Part shown: positions 46,945 to 57,308 of the stretch, in pieces | Layout of the letters: each line of letters begins with the position of its first letter | Numbering within the stretch: position 1 is the stretch's first letter | Origin: Rhinopithecus roxellana | Lineage: Eukaryota > Chordata > Mammalia > Primates > Cercopithecidae | Assembly: GCF_007565055.1 (NCBI RefSeq) | Contig: NC_044566.1 | Coordinates: 64,293,315-64,357,314, forward strand | DNA length: 64,000 nucleotides | Direction of reading: 5' to 3' | Notes under the pieces: model-generated | The model's database searches: none | The model's input: only the letters and a program-made list of their open reading frames with translations | Told to the model about the DNA's origin: nothing | Translations under genes and position numbers: made by a program

Positions 46945-47380
46945 AAAAAAGTATGATTTTTATTTTATCAGGGTTTTTTGTTATTGTTATCATATGAATA
47001 ATGGTATTTTGCATTCTATATTTTAATTGGAAGCAGAAGCCATATTGTTGTTTGTAACAGCAAATTATTAGAGATAATCCAAACACCCATCAAAAAAGGG
47101 TTTTCAATTAAATGATTACATAATCATATAAAGGAATACTATGAAACTGTGTGAAAGAGTGAAGAAACTTTGTTCACTTATATAAAAAGATCCCATGATA
47201 CATTAAGAAAAGCAAAGTGTAGAATAGTATGTAAAATATTCTACCTTATGTGCATGAGGGGGAATAAAAGCCATCAATATTCATGTAGATTCAGTTCACA
47301 TATAGATTCATATCACATTCCTATATGGAGAGAGATTCTGGAAAAACACAAAAGAAATTAGTACAAGTTGTTACTTCATT
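46945..47380 (+). mobile_element. Ancient L1 (L1ME-like) 3' fragment, sense
   Basis: 'gtttgtaacagcaaattattagagataatccaaacacccatc', 'aatgattacataatcatataaaggaatactatg' and 'gtgtagaatagtatgtaaaatattctacc' follow the L1 3' untranslated order. Confidence 0.6.
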
Positions 47381-47420
47381 GTAGTTTTTAAAGTTTTTTG
47401 AGTCTTAAGACTCACTTTCA

Positions 47421-47723
47421 GGCTGGGCGCGGTGGCTCAAGCCTGTAACCCCAGCACTTTGGGAGGCCGAGACGGGCGGATCACGAGGTCAGGAGATCGA
47501 GACCATCCTGGCTAACCCGGTGAAACCCCGTCTCTACTAAAAAATAAAAAAAAAACTAGCCAGGCAAGGTGGCGGGCGCCTGTAGTCCCAGCTACTCCGG
47601 AGGCTGAGGCAGGAGAGTGGCGTAAACCCGGGAGGCGGAGCTTGCAGTGAGTTGAGATCCGGCCACTGCACTCCAGCCTGGGCGACAATGAGACTCCGTC
47701 TCAAAAAAAAATAAAAAAAAAAA
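47421..47723 (+). mobile_element. Old World monkey-type AluY
   Basis: It carries 'gctcaagcctgtaac', 'ggcaaggtggcgggcgcc', 'ggcgtaaacccgggaggcgg' and 'gagatccggccactgc', the monkey-type variant set. Confidence 0.92.
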
Positions 47724-49304
47724 TTTAAAGCCCAGCCACCTAATTACCTACATGGAATATCACGTAACCTGTAAGAATAAGTGAATGTTTATCAGATGGT
47801 GACTGAGATGGCCAATGCCATCTTCACCCATTAAAGCTATGTGTACTAGAGCCCCATAGCACTAATAGCAATAGCCTAGTAAGCTAAACTCCCCACCATC
47901 ACTGATTCATTTCAAAGCCAATAGATGATATAAATCATTATGTTGATTGCCTCCTCTTTTTCAAAGCACAATTGTTCAATGCATATGTTTGACATGAAAA
48001 GTCTCTATCTGGTTCTTTAAACATGGAACCAATTAAAATGACTGATCCACGATTTCTGAGCATACTACATATCAAAGTATTATTCCTATCCTTTTTTAGA
48101 CAAATAATTATATTAAGTTACTAAAAGGCCTAACTAAATGTTGCTATTGCTTCTCAGATCACAAAGAGGAGCCCTGGGGACGTCCTTTTCCAAACTGCAA
48201 TGATGGTCCTAAGCAGCCCCTCCACAAATAAATCTCACCAACCTGGGGTTTCTGGGATCAGTGGACTGTGAACTTAAAGCACAGCAGAGCTGGGGCTGCT
48301 CTTAAAGCCCTGCTATCTCTCCTCTTAGTAACAACCCCATTTCACATGAGGTGACAGTGGTGTCTTTTGTTGCCCTGGAAATGGAATACAACAGGGGCTT
48401 TCCAACTTGTCTGTGGCAGAGACCTACAGACCAAAGTACATTTTACACCGGATCCAGGACACACACCAGTCTGAAAGCACACACATGAACCAAATGTTTC
48501 CTAAAGCATTAGTTACCCTTGCTAATAGCAACACATTCTCATATTCTTTTATACTTCATTTAATTTCATTTAAAAAAGAAAAAGATAGGAAAGAAATCTA
48601 TTTCTCAGCCCATTAATAAGGTCAGGCACAGCAACACTAGACGAGAAGAAAAGTTTACCTACCGATTTTTCTCCCACCTCCTGAGTGCGCACGGCTTTCC
48701 GACAAGTGTCAGTGCCATCTACTGTGCGCTCTGGGCACTACAATAGCCTTTTTTTTTTTTTTTTAGAATGAGACTAAATCAGAGAACACAAAGAACTTCT
48801 TTCCCCACAGTGGAGATGGCTCTGGAAGCGTTTAAGGAATGGCTTAGATGAGTGGCTAACACGTTATCCCAGTTCTGAATTCTTAGACCACAGACTCCAT
48901 GTCCAATCCCCAAAGAGAGGCTTTGCAAGCTACAGAATCCCCTCTGACTGGGGCCTCGGGAGCTAAACTGAGCACCTAACTGGTTCTAGAAAGTGAAACG
49001 TTTTCATTTGAAACATTCAAATGAGCATTTTGTGAAAAGCTACTGTCGTCCATCAAATACAACACAGCCAGGGAGTCGTCGCTCTACTGCCCCTGTCAAT
49101 CTACATCTGTAGTTTTTTGCTACAGCAGCTCGTAAGTGTTGACTCTATTCTAACTTGTTCCAGAAGCCCTTCAAGATGATAACACAATATTTTTGTAGCC
49201 AGAGCTAGAATGTAGAGTTCTTTTTTGCTTCCTTGTGAATGATCTAGAATTTCCATGTTGACAAGCCACCATAATTTACAGAATTTACTTTTTATATTCA
49301 ATAG

Positions 49305-49352
<48 letters not shown>

Positions 49353-52300
49353 ATTTAGGGAGTTATAGCTCTGGATTCATTTCTGACCAAAATGTGCTTT
49401 TTGACACAAATACAGTTGGAAATATCTTTGTAATTTCTCCACAGTCTACCTAGATAATCATAAAATAACTGCATGGATATATTTGTGAGTAAGAGCATGT
49501 GTCCATTCAGGAAAACCAAGGAGATCAACTAATTCTACCATTGCCTTGAAATGGAGACACATCCAGCAGTTTGAATTTCCCCCAAAAGATTGTACGTGTG
49601 AAAATAAGAATAGAATGAGGAAAATTTAAAAGCCGATAATAATTTCAGTCACAACCTGGCAATTAGAATTTTATGAGATGTCTTTAATTTGGAAGCAAAG
49701 AACAATTAAATTATTGAAGGCTGGAATTCTTTTTTTTTTTTTTTAAACTCTTTGAATGGAACAACTGATTTTCCCTAAAAGATTTGACTTTAACAATTTT
49801 CAGAAAACATAAGTCAGGGTGTGGTTCAATTACACAGAGAGAAATTGTAGTGAAATCGTGTTCCCTGTAATAATTATCCACAAAGGATCACAGTGGAGCC
49901 ACTCCTGCATTAAAATTACAATATCGTATGTAAGTTATTAATTAACCAGAGATGCCAGGGGCTTGTCAGTTTCCAACTACTATTTTGAGGAGGGCTAAAG
50001 TTTCTCTTTTTGCCAGTTATTATTATTAATATTTCAACAGCAAGCCAAGAAAAGGGAATGTGGTCCATTAACTAATGGCTCTTGAAGAGAGTCAGTGAAT
50101 CTAACTTGCCCTAAAACTGCCAAGTGGTAGGACAGTCTCTTTGCATCTTGCATCATTTTCTGCCATCACCTACGTGTGATTCGTGAGTCGGAAATTCAAC
50201 CGAGACATGTTTAATGTATATTTAGAGCACCCTTCCCAGCAGGAATTTGTGGGGCCTTTCCATCAGGCAGTTGGCAAGCAGTCACTTGAAATACTAAGAA
50301 ACATGATTTGTCTCACACCGATTTATTGCACAATAGCAATTTCTTTCTTTTTGGTTCATTTATAAAACAACTATCAAAATGCCAAATAGCTTTAAACATT
50401 GGCATTTTCACCTTATAACCTTACAAGTGCATCACTTTAAACATCTGCATAAAAGTTCAGCTCGATGATAATCGCCTGGGATTTACCTGCAGGGTACTAA
50501 GCATAGATGTAAAAATATTACTGATAGGTATCTCTGGCACTCTGAAGTGACAAAGTGTAGCCTTCACAGATCCTTGTCAGTTAATCATCAATAGTTACCT
50601 GATAAGTGCCCACTTGCCATCCTTCAAGATCAATCAGGCAGACACCACAGTGAGTTTTCATCAAAAACAGCTTCTCTATCTGGTCCGTCCCTGCAGGTCA
50701 ATGAGACAAAGTTGTGCGCTGCACGCAGCAGGACTGTCCTAAGTTCCCTCTGTTCTCACCACGGGGCTGGGTGGCTGGGGTAGAGGAACACAGGATTGGG
50801 CTTCACCTTCTCTAGGGACTGGTACCTTAAGAGATGAAAACGTAAAAGGTGAGAAAATCATGGTTTATTTCCAATGTTTGCATTTCTGTTAAAAGTAATG
50901 CTTTCAACAGAAAAAAAAATGCAGCAATGTAAGTGTGTAATTTACAAAATAATTTCAGGATTTGTTTAATCATTAATTTGTGGTGTGATCTCTTAATTGG
51001 ATCTATGTCTAAGCTCATTGGTAAATGACTTCAAATATCCAAGCCTTCCCTCGCCCTCTTCCCACCTCACCTCTCCTCTTTCTCCTCCCCTACACTGGAG
51101 GACACTATGTACATGCATATAATGTCCTGCCCTGGAGAAGTCCTCAGCCTGGTTGGGAAGAAAACACCAACTCACAGCAAAACAACAGAAACCATACAGA
51201 ACCGAATAAAAGCAAGCGCGGATTTGTAAGTGAAGACTTAAGTGCTGTAGGACTTCTAGCTACAAATCCTGAAAACTAGGAGTGGCTGTGATAATACGAC
51301 TAGCCGACATCACGCAGTAATTTTTGCACATAAGGAGAACTAAATCAAAGAAAACAAGGAAAAGAAAGTTGAGCCTATAATCGTGATACAGACAATAAAA
51401 TCTCAGGTGACATTTTTCAATGGGGGAAAGTCAGTCAACTTCCAATCTCCAAACCATCTTTACTAGCGAGCTTCCCACAATAGTTCTAGAACCTTCCTTC
51501 ATTCCAACCAACCAGGACTCCAACAGACTCATAAACAGCATAGCTCTTGAGAAATTAAAGGGAGAACCCACCAACCGGCACCCCACTCCACCCCACCCCA
51601 AGTCACCTCTGGCTCAACCAAGATGTGCTCAGGCCGAGAAAGCTGCCCCACCCCGCAGGCTTTGCCTGTCATTTTTAACAAGCCGACTCAGCACATCTCT
51701 CAGATGGGCCATGCAAGGCTTTTTGGCAGTTCTTGGTGCTTTGCCTCTTCATGAGCAGACACTCCCTCTTAGACCAAGACCTGGATGGAGCTGGAAAGTA
51801 GGTGGTAACCCGCGATCCAAAACTCCACGCTCATCCCTGCAGAAACTGCCTAGGTCGGCCCATGGCCACGGGGCGCCAGTTTTTCAAGGAAAAGTCAATG
51901 CTAATAATGGTGGCAATCACAGGAAATCCACTCTGAGGCCAGATCTGACGTGTCAGGATTAATCACCATTTCCACTTAACTTCGAATTGACCCGGGTAAA
52001 AACGTGAGCGCGAGGGGACCAGGCTGCACCTCTGACCTGGCTCCCCTCTGCAAAAATCGCGAAGTGGGTGCCCGAGGTGGGGCGGGGGTGGGGGAGACGT
52101 CGCTGGGGGTCCTCACCCTGCCTGCTCCGCACATCTTAGCTCCTCACCCGCTCGCGTTGTGCAAACCTGTCTTCGGTCATTTGTATCTCAAGACATCAAA
52201 CTCCCCAACCAAATGCAAACACTGAGACCTCATAATGTGAAACAAAGCTTCGCGGTATCCAGAAAGCCCCAGCAGGTGCGCAGTGCAGAGCCAGCCGCCC

Positions 52301-52400
52301 GGCGGTCCTCCGCAGAATCCCATCAGTGTCCGCCTTTCGTGCTGCGCGCATCGGGCAGGAAGGGGCTTGGGAGATTTCACCTGCCCTCTTTCCTCTCTGA
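47724..52400. other. Repeat-poor spacer upstream of GJB2
   Basis: Apart from an A41 run (49309-49349), a T16 run near 48749 and a T14 near 49731, I recognise no transposable elements in about 4.7 kb. This contrasts with the Alu- and L1-packed region before it. No gene is supported; a 180-codon frame at 51420-51962 has no protein-like features. The low repeat load makes it a good place to look for GJB2 enhancers. Confidence 0.5.
49309..49349 (+). repeat. Poly-A run of 41
   Basis: An uninterrupted A41 follows sequence that is not Alu or recognisable L1, and no clear flanking duplication was found. It may be the tail of an unrecognised retrocopy or a slipped homopolymer. Confidence 0.95.
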
Positions 52401-53181
52401 AAACTCCGGGCCTCCTCACCCCAAACCGAGACACCTCCTTGCAGTTCCCTAGTTGTGAAAAGAGGAGGAAGCTGGCTGGGCCGGGGGCCGGGGGGGCGAC
52501 GTCCGCAGATGGCGGGACCCCCCTGCCGGCCACCGCAAAGGCGAGGCTTGTCGCCCCCAACCTTAGTCCCTGACACATCGTTGAAAGTAATCGAATCAAA
52601 GCGGAAATTCGAGAAGGCGTTCGTTCGGGTTGGTGAGGTTTTGAGGGGAGAAAGCAGCGGGGACTTCGCCAGCACCGGCGCCCCCTCCCCGGTCACCCCA
52701 TTCCAGAGGGCACCGCCCCGCGACCCAGCCCAGACCCCCTGCGAGAGCCTCGCGGGCCCGCGCAGCCCCCGCGCCTCGAACAGGTCAGTCCTTGGACGAA
52801 CGCCTGTTTCTCCGACAATAAAACATTAAAGAAGCGCTTTGAATGTCCTCGCGCACCAGGCGGAGTAGAGAGGAACGACCGCAGCCAGCCCCGAACCCCG
52901 CCCACCGCACAGCGCCGGAACCAGGCCTGGGGCGCCGCTGCCTGGGGGTCCCGACGCGCAGCCGCCCCCGCTCCACCCGGGCCACCAAGGGGCTGGAGGA
53001 GGCGGCGCTCGGGGTAACCGGGGGAGACTCGGGGCGCTGGGGGCTCTTGGGGAACTCATGGCGGCTCAAAGGAACTCGGAGACTCGGGGCCTCGAAGGGG
53101 ACTCGGGGGGTTCGGGGCTTTCGGGGGGCGGTCGTGAGTTCGTGGACACGGGAAGCTCTGGGGACCCGGAGGCCGGGCGCG

Positions 53182-53280
53182 CCCCGCCCGCGGCGCCGCC
53201 CCCTCCGTAACTTCCCCCGGTCTCCCGGGAAAGAGGCGGGGTGTGGGGTGCGGTTAAAAGGCGCCGCGGCGGGCTACAGG
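53182..53280 (+). promoter_or_regulatory. GJB2: GJB2 basal promoter: GC boxes and TTAAAA box
   Basis: GC boxes ccccgccc (53182-53189) and ccgcccccc-like (53196-53203) are followed by gaggcggggtgtgggg (about 53233) and the TATA variant TTAAAA at 53254-53259. The human GJB2 basal promoter is known to use GC boxes and a TTAAAA box, and this is its counterpart. The start site is expected near 53280-53285. Confidence 0.85.
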
Positions 53281-53438
53281 TGTTGCGGCCCCGCAGCGCC
53301 CGCGCGCTCTTCTCCCTGACTCGGAGCCCCTCGGCGGCGCCCGGCCCAGGACCCGCCCAGGAGCGCGGGAGCCCCAGCGCAGAGACCCCAACGCCGAGAC
53401 CCCCGCCCCGGCCCGCCGAGCGCTGCCTCCCGACGCAG
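53280..53438 (+). other. GJB2: GJB2 noncoding exon 1 (5'UTR)
   Basis: It ends at cgacgcag|gtgagc, with the donor GT at 53439-53440; in human this junction is the site of the c.-23+1G>A deafness variant. The 5' edge is inferred from the TTAAAA box. No ATG lies inside, so scanning ribosomes should reach the start codon in exon 2. Confidence 0.85.
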
Positions 53439-56400
53439 GTGAGCCCGTCGGCCCCGGACTGCCCGGCCAGGAACCCGGCACGGGGAGGGACCGCGAGCCC
53501 CAGAGGGGGTGCCCGGCCGCGTGGGTCTCGGGGAACCGGGGGCCTGGACCAGCGCGCGTCCTTGGTCCGGGGGACGAGGACCGCCTTCCGGAGCGGGCGT
53601 TGCTGCGGCCGAGCTCCGGAGCTGGAATCGGGCGGCCGGGGAAGTGGACGCGATGGCACCGACCGGGCTGCGAGTGGGGCCGGGTGCGCGCGGGAGGGGA
53701 AGGAGGCGGGGGCGAGCACCAGCGCGAGGTTTGTGGTGTCGCCGATGTCGCTTTGGGGTACGCGAGCGCAGCCGCGTGGCTACTTGACCCACTGACACCA
53801 AACGTTTTAAATTGACCGAACGCTTAGCTTCGAAGTCAAGCTGCGTTTCGCGGGAGAAGCAGGAAGCCTTCGCTGCAGGAACTGACCTTTACCTCCTGGG
53901 ACGGCTTCTGCAGAAAAAGCGCCCGGGGAGAGGTCTGGGCGGAGTTTGCCTGGAACTAACGCGGAGCCCGCCGACCCCGGCCGAACCCGGGGCCAAGATT
54001 TCGGTGGCTTCCCTTTTTCCTAAACACCTCACGAGGGTTTGTTTCCGGGCTGTGCGCCCCGGCTAGAAAGAAAATTTTTAGGACCTTTGTTCGCAAAGAG
54101 GTGGGGTGCGCCTGAGACCCGCGTCTTCAGGACGGTTGCATCAGTGCCTCGATCCTGCCCCACTGGAGGAGAAAGGCAGCCTGAACAGCGCTCACCTAAC
54201 AGCTGCTGACAGCTGGGTTCTGTGTCCATGCACCTGGGACTGCCTTGAGAAGGGTGTCCCCATGTGACCTTAGGTCCCTTTCGAAACTGCTGTGCAAAGC
54301 CTGTCACAATTTCAGACACTGGTGAGAAGGGTGGAGGAACCCTCTGGGGGCAGCCAGGCAAGGTCAACCACCCATCACCTAAGGGTGGAGAAATTAAGGG
54401 GTGAAGAGTCCCTTTTGCCTTTTCTGGAACTTGGTGATACACCCAGTGTCTTCCCTAAGGAACTGAATCAACTCCTCTGGCCTCTGGCAGCTCTCCAGGC
54501 GGTGCGCCGTGGCGTAGGCCGGGTAGGAAGCTGCATGTAACCGCCCAGGGTCGGGAGGCCAGGAGGGCAGCTCCTCCTCTGACTTGAATATTGAAAACAA
54601 CATCCTGCTTCTGAGCCCCTCTTAACCCGTGACCCCCTAGCCCATTAGTAAATTAATTAGTAAATTAAAATTTACTCCCCTTCCTGAAAAAGGATCTTTA
54701 AAACAGGTAGCTTCAGCTCAAACTTTATAAAATAACAATATAGGGTTTCTTGGAACTGTATTTTTCTCAGCAGATGGTAACTGGACAGGTCTGTCGAAGG
54801 GTATATGACCTGGGTTTGGCAGGTAGAAGAGGGCAAAAGATAAACCCCTCCTCCTGCAGCCCCATATTCTTGGCCAGGTGTAAACCAGGAGAGAGTTTAC
54901 TTCGGGGAGTATCCTGTTTTCCACTCAGTGAGGGCCAATGAAGAATGTCTAATTCCGTAAGATGATTTGTTAAAACCGGAATGTTGCTGCCCTCAGTGGT
55001 TCTGCTGTCGGGACGGTACTGGCCTGAGCCATAGGTGCTTTAGCAGGTCAACCAGCTCATCTAAGGGCTTCCCAGTCTGGATTTCAATGGGTCAGTACTG
55101 AGTCTGGGCTAAAATATTGTTTTTTCCAGTGATGTTTGTCTTTCCCAAGCTCAGTGGGGCTGTTTCACCGGCCTGTGTCAATCCGATGTAACTTTCTTGG
55201 CCACCTCTCTCCTGTCGCCTCTGACCAAGGTGACACTACATGGTTTCGGCCTGACCTTGGTGCACCATGGCAGTGACTCTGGGTCATGACGGACATTCAC
55301 TACGACCCTGCTTCCAGAGTCCATCAGAAAACAGGATGCAACTTGTCTAAAATGAGGAGAGGAGGATGCTTTTAAGTAAAAGGAGGAGGAGGGTTCACTG
55401 CCAGCTCTGAAGGGTGGAAAAGAGATGATTCATCCGGATTGTGGAGAGGGTGGAATCTTGTTTAGGAGCAGGTTAGTTGTGGCAGGCAGGGTGTAACTAT
55501 GAATCAGTGAAGATAGTTCACATCCTGGGATGAAAAGAAGGCCACGGGCTCACGGCAGGTTATCCACGGGCCTCTCCACATCCACTTGCAGTAAGGAGTG
55601 TGGGACTCCCCCAAGCTTCAGCACTGAACTGCAGTGCAGTGACGTCGCTTAGTCGGCCAGTAACTGGGGGAGTTGAATTTTCTGTCCTTTTTAAATAATG
55701 TATCTTTTAAGAAACACTTTGAAATTAAAACCACAGCCCACAATTATAATGCACTGTTGCAGCACTTGTCAAAACAGATATGCTTACTGAGCGGTCAGTG
55801 CCAGCCTGACAATGAGGCCACCAAGCCATCCACAAAACCTACATAAAAGTCTATACTCACAGTGGCTTTCCTCCATGAAGAGGGCATTCATAACTTCTTC
55901 CTCTCATGTAGAAGGAAGCAAGGTGCTTTGTAAAATTTTAACTCGGGGTGCCTCAAATGTAAACTTAACCACTGGTAACAACAGTTTCACTGCTACATAC
56001 CAAGTCTGTGAAAATTAATTCAAGACGTTAAGGAAAGTGGCTCAGCAGAGAGACTAGATAGAAGAGCTATAAGTTACATCTTATCCTCACAGTTCTCCTG
56101 TACTTGGCCTCTCAGCCTTTGAGCAAGGTTGACCCAAGCTAGTATCAGCCCCACTGGTACAGCCAAAACTTGAGACTGCAAATCAATGCAGCTGCTGAAT
56201 GCTAAGTAACTTGTGCAGAATCAGGAGGACCCAAGGAAGCTCTGCAGAGGATGCAGGGGTCCGGTCAGAACCCATGAGTGCCTTTCAGCTAACGAGTACT
56301 TTGTGACACTCCCTGACACAGTAAATTTTTATGATGTGTTTAAAAACTGGGTGAATTACTCAGGTGAACAAGCTACCGTTTATCAGAGAATGCCTAAAAA

Positions 56401-56605
56401 CATGTTCGAGAGGGTTTGGGAACTATACGTTTAATCCTATGACAAACTAAGTTGGTTCTGTCTTCACCTGTTTTGGTGAGGTTACATAAGAGTTGGTGTT
56501 TGCCCAGGAAGAGATTTAAGCATGCTTGCTTATCCAGACCCAGAGAAGTCTCCCTGTTCTGGCCTAACTAGTGATTCCTGTGTTGTGTGCATTTGTCTTT
56601 TCCAG
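53439..56605 (+). other. GJB2: GJB2 intron 1
   Basis: 3167 bases from gtgagc to tgtcttttccag. The first part belongs to the CpG island; the rest is unique sequence without recognised transposable elements, unusual in this Alu-rich window. Short open frames within it are not supported as genes. Confidence 0.85.
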
Positions 56606-56627
56606 AGCAAACCGCCCAGAGTAGAAG

Positions 56628-57308
56628 ATGGATTGGGGCACGCTGCAGACCATCCTGGGGGGCGTGAACAAACACTCCACCAGCATCGGGAAGATCTGGC
56701 TCACCGTCCTCTTCATTTTTCGCATTATGATCCTCGTTGTGGCTGCAAAGGAGGTGTGGGGAGATGAGCAGGCCGACTTTGTCTGCAACACCCTGCAGCC
56801 TGGCTGCAAGAATGTGTGCTACGATCACTACTTCCCCATCTCCCACATCCGGCTGTGGGCCCTGCAGCTGATCTTTGTGTCCACGCCGGCGCTCCTGGTG
56901 GCCATGCACGTGGCCTACCGGAGACATGAGAAGAAGAGGAAGTTCATCAAGGGGGAGATAAAGAGTGAATTTAAGGACATCGAGGAGATCAAAACCCAGA
57001 AGGTCCGCATCGAAGGCTCTCTGTGGTGGACCTACACCAGCAGCATCTTCTTCCGGGTCGTCTTCGAAGCTGCCTTCATGTACGTCTTCTACGTCATGTA
57101 TGATGGCTTCTCCATGCAGCGGCTGGTGAAGTGCAATGCCTGGCCTTGTCCCAACACTGTCGACTGCTTTGTGTCGCGGCCCACGGAGAAGACTGTCTTC
57201 ACGGTGTTCATGATTGCGGTGTCTGGAATTTGCATCCTGCTGAATGTCACTGAATTGTGTTATTTGCTAATTAGATTTTGTTCTGGGAAGTCAAAAAAGC
57301 CAGTGTAA
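56628..57308 (+). CDS. GJB2: Gap junction beta-2 protein, connexin 26
   Basis: This is a complete 226-residue connexin in one exon. The exon starts at 56606 after ttttccag, 22 bases before the ATG, which has A at -3 and G at +4. It forms hexameric hemichannels and gap junctions that carry K+, Ca2+, IP3 and other small molecules between supporting cells of the cochlea, keratinocytes and liver cells. Seen: N-terminus MDWGTLQTILGG; four membrane segments (about 21-40, 76-96, 131-152, 189-210); extracellular cysteines C53/C60/C64 and C169/C174/C180 for the three loop-locking disulphides; a short tail ending SGKSKKPV. Sites of common human deafness alleles are in normal form (M34, V37, W44, L90, R143). 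From memory of the human protein only residues 145 (Val for Ile) and 217 (Phe for Tyr) differ. Loss causes recessive deafness in human (DFNB1). Confidence 0.99.
   Translation: MDWGTLQTILGGVNKHSTSIGKIWLTVLFIFRIMILVVAAKEVWGDEQADFVCNTLQPGCKNVCYDHYFPISHIRLWALQLIFVSTPALLVAMHVAYRRHEKKRKFIKGEIKSEFKDIEEIKTQKVRIEGSLWWTYTSSIFFRVVFEAAFMYVFYVMYDGFSMQRLVKCNAWPCPNTVDCFVSRPTEKTVFTVFMIAVSGICILLNVTELCYLLIRFCSGKSKKPV

Larger units (their letters stand above)
52400..53790. promoter_or_regulatory. GJB2: CpG island over GJB2 promoter and exon 1
   Basis: Dense CpG and GC from about 52.4 to 53.8 kb covers the basal promoter, exon 1 and the first part of the intron. Within it, 53020-53150 is made of degenerate 'ctcgggg' words. 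Several long overlapping open frames here are a by-product of few stop codons in GC-rich DNA. Confidence 0.85.

Noticed and set aside
51420..51962. 180-codon open frame upstream of GJB2
   Set aside because: No domain, no membrane or signal segment, no promoter or splice signals, mixed low-complexity composition. A frame of this size can arise by chance in 64 kb, more so in a GC-rich area.
53066..53719. 217-codon minus-strand frame and several others across GJB2 exon 1
   Set aside because: CpG-island DNA has few stop codons, and all frames on both strands are open here. The peptides are Arg/Pro/Gly/Ala-rich with no family likeness.
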